Below are positions 1 through 6,685 of a stretch of 37,166 nucleotides of DNA, piece by piece. Made by a program: the position numbers and the translations under genes. The notes below the pieces were generated by a model, which was not told where the DNA came from, searched no databases, and saw only the letters and a program-made list of their open reading frames with translations. Origin of the DNA: an uncultured Anaerococcus sp. (GTDB lineage Bacteria > Bacillota > Clostridia > Tissierellales > Peptoniphilaceae). Location: the NCBI RefSeq assembly GCF_943912825.1, contig NZ_CALTUX010000020.1, positions 1-37,166 of the forward strand, written 5' to 3'. Within the stretch, counting starts at the first letter, position 1. Every line of letters begins with the position of its first letter.

Positions 1-48
1 GAAAATATCTATTAATTTACCTAGAGATTCTATATACCTTTATATTTC

Positions 49-76
49 TTGAAAAATCTGCATTTTATGTTATAAT
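49..76 (+). promoter_or_regulatory. Promoter of queT
   Basis: A TTGAAA -35 (49-54) and a TATAAT -10 (71-76) lie 16 bp apart. A TG at 68-69 gives an extended -10. The predicted transcription start, about 83, is exactly where the preQ1 aptamer begins, which supports both calls. Confidence 0.8.
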
Positions 77-83
77 AAACAAG

Positions 84-121
84 TAATGTTTCTTGGCACC
101 CATTATAAAAAAATCAAGGAG
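84..121 (+). promoter_or_regulatory. preQ1-I riboswitch, translational type
   Basis: The element has the compact H-type pseudoknot layout of class I preQ1 aptamers. P1 is TAATG (84-88) with CATTA (101-105), enclosing a pyrimidine-rich loop that contains CTTG (92-95). An A-rich linker (107-113) follows, and then CAAG (115-118), which can pair with CTTG to form P2. It closely resembles the B. subtilis queC aptamer, with its 'TTCTAGCTACACC' loop and 'ATAAAAAACTAAGG' tail. The P2 3' strand overlaps the Shine-Dalgarno AAGGAG (116-121), so ligand binding should hide the ribosome site and turn queT off when preQ1 is plentiful. The call is by eye, without a covariance-model score. Confidence 0.85.
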
Positions 122-129
122 ATGAAAAA

Positions 130-630
130 ATGAATGAGAAATATTTTAGTTTTACTGACACTAACTTTTTAGTAAAATCAGCAGTAGTAGCGGCCCTTTA
201 TGCAGTGCTCACAATTTTTATGCCTGTTGCATCTTATGGACCTATCCAATTTAGATTTAGTGAAATCTTAGTTTTATTAGTATTTTATAACAAGAGGTTT
301 ATTCCGGGTCTACTATTAGGATGTGCCCTTGCTAATTTTATGAGTCCAATGGCAGCTTTTGATGTTGTATTTGGTACTCTTGCATCTTTTGTAGCATTTA
401 AACTAATGGAGAGAGCTAGTAATTTATTTATAGCTTCTTTATTTCCAGTGCTATTGATGATTGTTCCTGCACTTGGAACATGGTTTATTCTTGCTAATAA
501 CGAAGCACTACTGATAATGATTTTCCAATTTATGCTTAGTGAATTCGTCATGGTATCAATCATTGGAGTAGGAATATTTAAAATGCTTGAAAAAAACCAA
601 GGATTCATGTCATATATAAATAATTTTTAA
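130..630 (+). CDS. queT: QueT-family queuosine-precursor transporter
   Basis: A 166-residue, very hydrophobic integral membrane protein of the QueT (COG4708) family, thought to act as a substrate-binding S-component that imports a queuosine precursor such as preQ1, probably with a shared ECF energising module. The N-terminal part matches the family: a short cytoplasmic head, a first helix at about residues 15-35, 'PIQFRFSEILVLL' at about 38-50, then 'GCALANFMSP'. About five to six membrane segments are visible. The start is fixed by AAGGAG eight bases upstream. The preQ1-I riboswitch directly in front of it independently supports the substrate. No queuosine biosynthesis gene or ECF ATPase is present in this window. 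A bidirectional terminator follows. Confidence 0.9.
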   Translation: MNEKYFSFTDTNFLVKSAVVAALYAVLTIFMPVASYGPIQFRFSEILVLLVFYNKRFIPGLLLGCALANFMSPMAAFDVVFGTLASFVAFKLMERASNLFIASLFPVLLMIVPALGTWFILANNEALLIMIFQFMLSEFVMVSIIGVGIFKMLEKNQGFMSYINNF

Positions 631-634
631 TTTT

Positions 635-662
635 AAAAGGACTGCTGAGCAGTCCCTTTTTT
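635..662. terminator. Bidirectional terminator between queT and the asp23-family gene
   Basis: The stem GGACTGC / GCAGTCC (639-655, loop TGA) is extended by AAAA on the left and TTTTTT on the right. It therefore has a U-tract on both strands and sits between two convergent genes. Confidence 0.9.
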
Positions 663-672
663 AGTTCAATAT

Positions 673-1086
673 TTATCTTTCTTCTTTTTTATCTTGATTT
701 CTTTTAGCAAATTCTTCTTTTGTTAAAACATCAACTATATCAACCTTAACGGCTGCAACTTTTATACCTGTAAGTTCATATATTTCTTGTTTTATCAAAG
801 AATCAATCTCTTTGAAGACTAGTGCTGCTTTTTTGCCATATTCTAATATTAACGAAGCTTCAACAATGCATTGTCTTTCTTCTTGATTAATAGAAATTCC
901 AGATGTAGATTCTTCTTCTTTATTTGTAAAGCTTGACGTAATTGAGTTTAATAGGCCTCCTTGAAGATCCAATACACCATCTACCTTGTCTACAACTTTC
1001 TTTGTAATTTTTGCAAGAACCTTATCTGATACTGTATATTCACTAATTTCATCTTGAAATGGTTGCTTAATTTGATTTTCTGTCAT
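673..1086 (-). CDS. Asp23/Gls24 family envelope stress response protein
   Basis: A 137-residue soluble protein of the Asp23/Gls24 family, cytoplasmic and often membrane-associated, linked to cell-envelope stress in Firmicutes. The family core is visible: 'ISEYTVSDKVLAKITKKV' at about residues 14-31, a conserved 'VDGVLDLQGG' turn, 'ASLILEYG' and a C-terminal 'GIKVAAVKVDIVDV' strand. Both tails are charged. A good Shine-Dalgarno (AAAGGAG) precedes the start. It lies 54 bp downstream of csoR on the same strand with no U-tract terminator between, so it could be read through from the copper operon, although a TATAAT-like sequence upstream could also serve it. The exact cellular role is not known from sequence. 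Confidence 0.88.
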   Translation of the reverse strand: MTENQIKQPFQDEISEYTVSDKVLAKITKKVVDKVDGVLDLQGGLLNSITSSFTNKEEESTSGISINQEERQCIVEASLILEYGKKAALVFKEIDSLIKQEIYELTGIKVAAVKVDIVDVLTKEEFAKRNQDKKEER

Positions 1087-1099
1087 ATATATCTCCTTT

Positions 1100-1118
1100 A
1101 TCTTTATATTATAAAGAT
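1100..1118 (-). repeat. Perfect inverted repeat just upstream of the asp23-family ribosome binding site
   Basis: ATCTTTAT (1100-1107) and ATAAAGAT (1111-1118) are perfect complements around a 3-base loop. The repeat abuts the Shine-Dalgarno of the downstream gene (1093-1099, read on the minus strand). It includes a TATAAT-like -10 on the minus strand and lacks a U-tract, so it is either a promoter/operator or an mRNA hairpin rather than a terminator. Confidence 0.45.
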
Positions 1119-1140
1119 ACCCAGCTAGCCAATATTGAAA

Positions 1141-1416
1141 CTATAACTTGTTAAGTTTATCAATAATTTTCTCTATTTCATCAATTTTTTCTTTTATTGC
1201 TTCTTCATCATTTTGCTTCAAGCTATCATAAACACAATGCTCTAGATGGCCTCTTAAGACATCTTTATTGATGTTTTTAAGGATAGAGATTGATGCCATT
1301 AGCTGGGTGGATATATCTATGCAGTACCTATCATCTTCAATCATTTTAATTAGACCATCGATTTGTCCACCTACTGTTTTAAGCTTCCTTATAGTTTTGC
1401 TCTTATCAGCGTGCAT
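1141..1416 (-). CDS. csoR: CsoR-type copper-sensing transcriptional repressor
   Basis: A 91-residue, all-helical DUF156/CsoR-family repressor that binds DNA when copper-free and is released by Cu(I). The three Cu(I) ligands of the family are present: C32, H57 and C61 (the 'HLxHC' segment of helix 2). The N-terminal 'LKTVGGQIDGLIKMIEDD' is the usual family signature. Its ATG directly abuts the copA stop codon (stop 1417-1419, start 1414-1416), so it is co-transcribed and probably translationally coupled with the copper pump. A CsoR-like operator overlaps the copA transcription start, which implies autoregulation of the copA-csoR operon. FrmR and RcnR relatives have different ligand sets, so the copper assignment is fairly secure. 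Confidence 0.92.
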   Translation of the reverse strand: MHADKSKTIRKLKTVGGQIDGLIKMIEDDRYCIDISTQLMASISILKNINKDVLRGHLEHCVYDSLKQNDEEAIKEKIDEIEKIIDKLNKL

Positions 1417-1644
1417 TTACTTATATTCGATTCCTTTATATTCATAGCCTGCTTCATCAATAGCAGATTTAAATATCTCTTCTTCTATATTTCCCTCATA
1501 AGATACTTCTGCTTGCTTATCTTCTAGATTTACATCTACTTCTTTAACACCGCTAATTTCACTTAGGGCTTTATTAACGTGTTTTGCACAATTATTACAG
1601 CTCATTCCATCAACATTTACGATTACTTTTTTAAGTTCACTCAT
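1417..1644 (-). CDS. Possible internal, in-frame CopZ-like copper chaperone inside copA
   Basis: The last 75 codons of copA can be translated alone: an in-frame ATG (1642-1644) is preceded, five bases away, by GGAGG (1650-1654), as good a ribosome site as any true start in the window. The product is a complete single HMA domain with CxxC at its residues 16 and 19, the size of stand-alone CopZ (about 70 residues). Known biology makes this plausible: E. coli copA also yields a short CopZ-like chaperone, though by frameshifting from its 5' end. Either the site is active and gives both the fused pump and a free chaperone, or it is the relic of a copA-copZ fusion that lost the copA stop. Confidence 0.5.
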   Translation of the reverse strand: MSELKKVIVNVDGMSCNNCAKHVNKALSEISGVKEVDVNLEDKQAEVSYEGNIEEEIFKSAIDEAGYEYKGIEYK

Positions 1645-3948
1645 TTTATCCTCCAAAATATTTTCTTCGATAGTGACATTCTTACTTTCCTCATATCCAG
1701 AAGCGCTTGACTTAAATCCTCTTAGTCTCAATGAGTTTAGACATACAAATACCGATGATAAACTCATAGCAACAGAAGCAAACATTGGATTAAGTCTTAT
1801 GTTTAGGGCTGGATAGAGAAGACCTGCTGCGACAGGTATTAATAATATATTATAAAAGAAAGCCCAGAAAAGATTTTCTTTTATAGTTTTTATTGTAGCC
1901 TTAGATAATTCTATGGCCTTGACTATGTCTAGTAGTGAATTTTTAACTAGGATGACATCTGCAGAATCTATAGCAACATCAGCGCCGCTTCCTATAGCTA
2001 TTCCTATATCTGCTCTAGCTAGGGCAGGAGCATCATTTATTCCATCACCAACCATAGCTACTTTTTTGCTATCAGCTTGTAGTCTTTTAACTACTTTATC
2101 CTTATCTTGAGGCAAAACTTCAGCAAATTTCTCATCTATATTTAGCTTTGCCCTTATAGCTTCAGCCGTATTTTCATTATCACCTGTTAGCATGGTTATC
2201 TGATAAGAATCTTTTTTTAGCAGGTCAATTGCTATTTTAGATGATTCCTTTGCCTGATCTTGGACAGCTATCAATCCTATGACCTTATCAGAATCAGAAA
2301 AATACATAGAAGTCTTACCTTCTTTTGATAGGTCTTTATGAATTGTTTCATATTTTCCAATAGAAATATTATTTTCATCCATCAACCTAAGATTACCAGC
2401 AAAATAAGCTTGACCATCAATTTTTGCTGCAATACCCATACCTGAAAAAGCTGTGAAATCATTAATAACTATATTTTCTATATTTTTTTCTTTTGCTTTA
2501 TTAATTATAGCCTCTGATAAAGGATGTTCAGACAGATACTCGATTGAGCTAGCAATCTGTAAAAATTCATTTAATTCAATATCCGTAATAACATCTGTTA
2601 CTACAGGCTTTCCTTCTGTGATTGTTCCAGTCTTATCAAGGAGTATAGTATCAACCTTATGCAAGTTTTCAAGACTTTCTGCATTTTTAAATAATAGGCC
2701 TATTTGAGCACTCTTACCTGTTGCAACCATTATTGCCATTGGAGTGGCAAGCCCTAGTGCACAAGGGCAAGAAATAACAAGTACAGATATCATCAGATTT
2801 AAAGCAAATTCAAAGTCTTTGCTATAAAAATACCAACCAATAAAGGTAAGAATAGATATTAAAATTACTGCTGGTACAAATATGGCTGATATCTTATCTG
2901 CTAATTTTGCTATTGGAGCCTTAGTTTCATTGGCTTCATTTACAAGATTTATGATTTGGGATAGGGTAGTGTCTTCTCCAACCCTTGTAGCCTCAAACTT
3001 AAAGGAACCTTGTTTGTTCATAGTTGCTGAGATTACTTCATCACCTATCTCTTTATTAATAGGTATAGATTCTCCAGTAATCGCTGCTTCGTCAACAAGA
3101 GAGCTTCCTTCAACAATTACACCATCTACCGGAATCCTGTTGCCAGGCCTAATAACTACCACATCACCTTTTTTTATATCAGCAGTATCTATAGTTATTT
3201 CCTCACCATCCCTTATGATATTTGCCTTATCTGGTGATAAATCCATAAGAGACTTAAGAGATGCTTTTGTCTCACCCTTACTTCTTGCTTCAAAAAATTT
3301 ACCAAGAGTAATTAAAGTTAGAATCATGGCTGATGATTCAAAGTACAGGTTATGTCTATAATGATCAATCACATCAAATTCTGATAGACCTGCTGCATGG
3401 GCCATTCTCATTATCACGAAGATACCATAAATAAGAGCTGAAGAAGAACCTAAAGCAACTAGGGTGTCCATGTTCGGGCTACCATTTTTTAGTGATTTAA
3501 AACCTAAAATAAAAAACTTTCTATTAACAAAAATAACTGGAATAGTTAATAAAAATTGAACAAAAGCATTATTTATAGCTCCACTTGTTCCTTCTAAAAA
3601 TCTCGGTAGGGGAAGATTTATCATAGGACCCATTGCTACATACATGAGTATTATCATAAAGAAAAAGGATACCTTAAGCCTAAACTTAGTATTATCTTCT
3701 TCTGATTCTTTAAGCAAATCCTTTGATGCCGACTCATTTTTCCCCTTAACCCTAGCATTATAACCAGCATCTACAACAGCCTTTATAATTTTTTCATCAT
3801 TTAATTTGCTAGGATCATAATCAACGGTCATCGATTCATTTATTAGATTGACATTTACTTCTGTAACACCAAGCTTACTTACAGCCTTGCTGACAGCTGC
3901 TTGGCATGCAGAACAAGTCATACCTTCTATATCAAACCTCTGTTTCAT
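1417..3948 (-). CDS. copA: Copper-exporting P1B-type ATPase with an additional C-terminal CopZ-like domain
   Basis: An 843-residue Cu(I)-exporting P-type ATPase of the plasma membrane. Domains in order: an N-terminal heavy-metal-associated (HMA) domain with CxxC (C12, C15); transmembrane helices; the actuator domain with 'TGES'; the metal-transporting CPC helix (C394, P395, C396); the phosphorylation motif DKTGT with D438; the hinge 'GDGINDAPA'; and the last helices. A roughly 20-residue linker is then followed by a second HMA domain at the C-terminus (from about 769, CxxC at 784/787). In most CopA proteins extra HMA domains are N-terminal, so the C-terminal copy is unusual and looks like a fused CopZ chaperone (see the separate entry). 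It is the first gene of the copA-csoR operon, starting behind AGGAGG and a TTGACA/TATAAT promoter. Confidence 0.95.
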   Translation of the reverse strand: MKQRFDIEGMTCSACQAAVSKAVSKLGVTEVNVNLINESMTVDYDPSKLNDEKIIKAVVDAGYNARVKGKNESASKDLLKESEEDNTKFRLKVSFFFMIILMYVAMGPMINLPLPRFLEGTSGAINNAFVQFLLTIPVIFVNRKFFILGFKSLKNGSPNMDTLVALGSSSALIYGIFVIMRMAHAAGLSEFDVIDHYRHNLYFESSAMILTLITLGKFFEARSKGETKASLKSLMDLSPDKANIIRDGEEITIDTADIKKGDVVVIRPGNRIPVDGVIVEGSSLVDEAAITGESIPINKEIGDEVISATMNKQGSFKFEATRVGEDTTLSQIINLVNEANETKAPIAKLADKISAIFVPAVILISILTFIGWYFYSKDFEFALNLMISVLVISCPCALGLATPMAIMVATGKSAQIGLLFKNAESLENLHKVDTILLDKTGTITEGKPVVTDVITDIELNEFLQIASSIEYLSEHPLSEAIINKAKEKNIENIVINDFTAFSGMGIAAKIDGQAYFAGNLRLMDENNISIGKYETIHKDLSKEGKTSMYFSDSDKVIGLIAVQDQAKESSKIAIDLLKKDSYQITMLTGDNENTAEAIRAKLNIDEKFAEVLPQDKDKVVKRLQADSKKVAMVGDGINDAPALARADIGIAIGSGADVAIDSADVILVKNSLLDIVKAIELSKATIKTIKENLFWAFFYNILLIPVAAGLLYPALNIRLNPMFASVAMSLSSVFVCLNSLRLRGFKSSASGYEESKNVTIEENILEDKMSELKKVIVNVDGMSCNNCAKHVNKALSEISGVKEVDVNLEDKQAEVSYEGNIEEEIFKSAIDEAGYEYKGIEYK

Positions 3949-3962
3949 TTAACCTCCTATAT

Positions 3963-3977
3963 CACCCCCATGGGGTG
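3963..3977. promoter_or_regulatory. CsoR-type operator
   Basis: A near-palindrome CACCCCCATGGGGTG with a perfect CCCCATGGGG core (3966-3975) in an otherwise A/T-rich stretch. CsoR operators are G/C-tract inverted repeats of this kind. It covers roughly +1 to +16 of the predicted copA transcript, where a bound repressor would block initiation. CsoR is encoded in the same operon. Confidence 0.8.
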
Positions 3978-3984
3978 TATTAGT

Positions 3985-4012
3985 ATTATATTTTTACAAA
4001 ATTTATTGTCAA
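3985..4012 (-). promoter_or_regulatory. Promoter of the copA-csoR operon
   Basis: Read on the minus strand, a consensus TTGACA -35 (4012-4007) and TATAAT -10 (3990-3985) are separated by 16 bp. The predicted start, about 3978, lies at the edge of the CsoR operator. Confidence 0.85.
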
Positions 4013-4037
4013 GTATAATAAGGTATAAGGAGAATGT

Positions 4038-4307
4038 ATGAAAAGATATCATATTATTTTTAAGGGAAGAGTACAGGGAGTAGGTTTTAGGTTTCAAGTA
4101 AAGATGCTCGCTGACTCATTAAATATTACTGGAACTGTAAAAAATTTATACGATGGGAGCGTCGAAGCCTATGTTCAAGCAGATAGAATTACTTTATATA
4201 AATTTTTTGAGGGGCTAGATAATATAAATTTTGCAAGAATTGAGAATAAATTTATAGAAGTAGTTGACATTAAGCCAAATGAAACTGATTTTGAAATAAT
4301 TTATTAA
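4038..4307 (+). CDS. acyP: Acylphosphatase
   Basis: An 89-residue enzyme that hydrolyses carboxyl-phosphate bonds in small acyl phosphates such as acetyl phosphate. The family signature is intact: 'GRVQGVGFR' with the phosphate-binding arginine R18, and the 'GTVKNLYDGSVE' segment with catalytic asparagine N36. Length is standard. The start at 4038 is preferred over an out-of-frame ATG four bases earlier because AAGGAG (4027-4032) is correctly spaced. A TATAAT-like -10 (4014-4019) lies just upstream, so it is transcribed divergently from copA. It probably reads into murT, 36 bases downstream, with no terminator between. Its link to the neighbouring pathways is unclear. Confidence 0.93.
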   Translation: MKRYHIIFKGRVQGVGFRFQVKMLADSLNITGTVKNLYDGSVEAYVQADRITLYKFFEGLDNINFARIENKFIEVVDIKPNETDFEIIY

Positions 4308-4343
4308 CTTTGAAAAATTAGCATAATAAGGTTTAATAATGTT

Positions 4344-5666
4344 ATGAGTTTAAAAAGCAAACTAGTTAAAGTATTAGCAAAATCGATAAGGTCTTCATTA
4401 AGATTACTAAATAGAAATGCAACGAGCCTGCCAGGCTATATTGCTTATAAATTAGATAAGGATATTCTTAAAGAATTATCAAAAAATACTAAATTCATAT
4501 TTGTAACTGGAACAAATGGCAAAACAATGACTACTCACTTTCTTGTAAGTATCCTAAAAGAGGAGTACCCTATTGTTCTTACAAATGAATCTGGTTCAAA
4601 TATGGTTCAGGGTATAATAACATCCCTACTTGATAATCCTAGTGATAAAGAGAGTATTGCTGTCCTAGAGGTGGATGAGGCTAACTTAGTAAGAATAGGT
4701 AATTATCTAAAAGCTGATTATATAGCTCTTACAAATATCTTTAGAGATCAAATGGATAGGTTTGGAGAAATTTATAATATCCTAGATAAGATAATAGAAG
4801 GAATTGATCTTATGCCTGATGCAAAGATTATAGCCAACGGTGACCTTCCTTTGTTTTCCTATGATTCTATAAGTAAGTTTAATCCAATCTATTTTGCTAT
4901 TAGAGAAAATGAAGAAGACAATTATGTTTTAGATGCTGAGTTTAACTCAGATGGAATTTTGTGTCCTCATTGTCATTCAGTATTAAAATATAATAGTGTA
5001 AATTATTCATCATTAGGAAATTTCGCTTGTCCTAATTGTGACTTTAAATCTCCAAAGATAAAGTATTGCATTGATGAAATATCAAAGGAAAGCCCTAATC
5101 ATTCTGAATTTAGAATCGATGGAGACAAGTATGAAGTAAATGTAGGTGGTAAATACAATATTTATAATGCTCTGACAGCAATATCTGTTGCTAGAGAATT
5201 ATGTATATCTGAAGATAAAATAAAAGAGGGTTTAAGAAAGCAAAAGAATGTATTTGGTAGACAAGAAAACATTAAAGTCAAGGATAAAAACTTAATTATA
5301 AACCTTGTAAAAAACCCTACTGGTCTAAATCAAGTAATATATCTAATGCTTTTAGAGAAAAGAGACATTAGTCTAATTTGTCTACTGAATGATAATTACG
5401 CTGACGGTTTGGATGTATCTTGGATTTATGACGCTAATTATGAAAAATTAAAAAAACTTAATATCAAAAATATATATGTATCGGGTCTAAGGTCGAAAGA
5501 TATGAAAAGAAGACTTGAAATTGCTGACTTAATTAATCAGCCTATAGTCGAATTTGATTATGAAAATGAGATCTATGATGTTATCGATAAGATCGATACT
5601 AGTGATATATATATTTTATCCACATATACAGCTATGCTAAGATTGAGGGAGGTGCTTGATTTATAG
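4344..5666 (+). CDS. murT: Lipid II isoglutaminyl synthase, Mur-ligase-like subunit MurT
   Basis: A 440-residue subunit of the MurT/GatD complex, which amidates the D-glutamate of lipid II to D-isoglutamine at the cytoplasmic face of the membrane. The Mur-ligase middle domain has the P-loop 'TGTNGKT' at about residues 54-60. A four-cysteine zinc ribbon typical of MurT follows: C207, C210, C229 and C232. The C-terminal DUF1727 domain carries 'LVKNPTGLNQ' and 'DGLDVSW' (about 354-360), the segment thought to hold the catalytic aspartate. Length matches the family. The ribosome site is weak. The stop overlaps the apparent start of gatD, as expected for two subunits of a stoichiometric complex. 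Confidence 0.93.
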   Translation: MSLKSKLVKVLAKSIRSSLRLLNRNATSLPGYIAYKLDKDILKELSKNTKFIFVTGTNGKTMTTHFLVSILKEEYPIVLTNESGSNMVQGIITSLLDNPSDKESIAVLEVDEANLVRIGNYLKADYIALTNIFRDQMDRFGEIYNILDKIIEGIDLMPDAKIIANGDLPLFSYDSISKFNPIYFAIRENEEDNYVLDAEFNSDGILCPHCHSVLKYNSVNYSSLGNFACPNCDFKSPKIKYCIDEISKESPNHSEFRIDGDKYEVNVGGKYNIYNALTAISVARELCISEDKIKEGLRKQKNVFGRQENIKVKDKNLIINLVKNPTGLNQVIYLMLLEKRDISLICLLNDNYADGLDVSWIYDANYEKLKKLNIKNIYVSGLRSKDMKRRLEIADLINQPIVEFDYENEIYDVIDKIDTSDIYILSTYTAMLRLREVLDL

Positions 5667-6343
5667 ATAAGTTTAGAATTTGTCATCTCTATGGAAACCT
5701 ATTGAATACCTATGGTGATGTAGGAAATTTAATGGCTTTTGAGTATGAACTTAAAAAATTGGGTATACAAACAGAAAGGAAGATAGTTTCTATAGGTGAT
5801 GATTTTAAAGAATCTGATTATGATTTTGTTTTCTTTGGTGGTGGCCAGGACTATGAACAATCTATAGTTAAAGAAGACTTGATAAAAAAAAGAGATGAGC
5901 TAGTTAGGTATATAGAAAATAACGGCTTATTTTTAGCGATTTGCGGTGGTTATCAACTGCTAGGCAAGTACTATTATGATGCTTATGGAAACAAAATAGA
6001 AGGTCTATCTATCTTTGATCACTATACAGTCAATCAGGATTCTAAAAATAGGTTTACCGGCCAAATAAAAATACAAGTGGACAGCTTTGATGAAATATGC
6101 CTGGGTTTTGAAAATCACGGCGGTAGAACATTTTTGTCAGACAAGCAAAAAGCTTTTGGAAAAGTTTTGGAAGGTAACGGTAATAACGGTGAAGATAATA
6201 GCGAAGGCTTTATATATAAAAATACCATTGGGACTTATTTGCATGGTCCAATTCTTGCTAGGAACGAGAACCTGTGCAAAAAAATTATAGAAAAAATATT
6301 TAAGGAGAATAATTATGATGTCAGAATCAAAACTAAGAACTAA
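5663..6343 (+). CDS. gatD: Lipid II isoglutaminyl synthase, glutaminase subunit GatD (apparent AUA start)
   Basis: A class I glutamine amidotransferase that releases ammonia from glutamine for MurT. The nucleophile motif 'LAICGGYQLLG' and the histidine motif 'GTYLHGP' are intact. I place the start at ATA 5663. No in-frame ATG, GTG or TTG exists between the in-frame stop at 5657 and the TTG at 5702, yet the codons in between encode 'FRICHLYGNLLNTYGD', the conserved first strand of the family. A strong AGGGAGGTG (5646-5654) is spaced eight bases from the ATA, which overlaps the murT stop TAG. With this start the nucleophile is Cys94, the same number as in S. aureus GatD; from TTG 5702 the protein would lose 13 conserved residues. 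The 3' end overlaps yerC by 29 bases. The gene identity is firm and the start is an inference. Confidence 0.88.
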   Translation: MDKFRICHLYGNLLNTYGDVGNLMAFEYELKKLGIQTERKIVSIGDDFKESDYDFVFFGGGQDYEQSIVKEDLIKKRDELVRYIENNGLFLAICGGYQLLGKYYYDAYGNKIEGLSIFDHYTVNQDSKNRFTGQIKIQVDSFDEICLGFENHGGRTFLSDKQKAFGKVLEGNGNNGEDNSEGFIYKNTIGTYLHGPILARNENLCKKIIEKIFKENNYDVRIKTKN

Positions 6344-6632
6344 AGAAGCAGATGAACTTTTCGAAGCAATTTTAATGCTAAAAGATGTTGAGGAATGCTA
6401 TCAATTTTTTACAGATATCTGTACAGCTAGAGAAATTCAATCAATTTCACAAAGACTACATGTGGCTAAATTATTAAAGATTAGAAAGACCTATTCTGTA
6501 ATAGAGGAAGAAACAGGTGCTTCAACAGCTACTATTTCTAGAGTTAATAGATCACTTAACTACGGAGAAGGTGGTTATGATTTAGTTCTTGAAAAACTAA
6601 TTGAAAAAGACCTTAAAGAATCAAAAGAGTAA
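6315..6632 (+). CDS. yerC: YerC/YecD-type TrpR-family DNA-binding protein
   Basis: A 105-residue member of the YerC/YecD branch of the Trp-repressor-like helix-turn-helix superfamily. The core 'FFTDICTAREIQSISQRL' and the helix-turn-helix 'YSVIEEETGASTATISRVNR' are clear. The regulated genes are unknown for most of the family. A strong AAGGAG (6302-6307) precedes the ATG at 6315; the ATG at 6318 is an alternative start. It begins inside the gatD 3' end and finishes in a terminator whose stem includes its stop codon, so it is the last gene of the acyP-murT-gatD-yerC unit. A yerC next to pcrA-ligA is also seen in Bacillus, so the synteny is conserved. Confidence 0.9.
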   Translation: MMSESKLRTKEADELFEAILMLKDVEECYQFFTDICTAREIQSISQRLHVAKLLKIRKTYSVIEEETGASTATISRVNRSLNYGEGGYDLVLEKLIEKDLKESKE

Positions 6633-6650
6633 GTTACTTACTCTTTTTTT
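6623..6650 (+). terminator. Terminator after yerC
   Basis: A perfect 11-bp stem AAAAGAGTAAG (6623-6633) / CTTACTCTTTT (6637-6647) with loop TTA is followed by a T-run. The yerC stop codon lies within the stem. Confidence 0.92.
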
Positions 6651-6651
6651 G

Positions 6652-6660
6652 TGGTATAAT
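6652..6660 (+). promoter_or_regulatory. Extended -10 promoter of the pcrA-ligA-gatCAB operon
   Basis: TGGTATAAT is an extended -10 just after the yerC terminator and 25 bases before the pcrA start. No convincing -35 is seen, since its place is taken by the terminator stem. Confidence 0.6.
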
Positions 6661-6685
6661 ATATAGGTCGAGAAAGTGAGGTCTT

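Noticed and set aside
2882..3361. Open frame of 159 codons antisense to copA
   Set aside because: No ribosome site or recognisable domain; it follows the codon bias of copA on the opposite strand. The same reasoning removes other antisense frames, such as those within gatA (11199-11642) and priA (35072-35413).
5691..5693. ATG as the gatD start
   Set aside because: It is out of frame with gatD.
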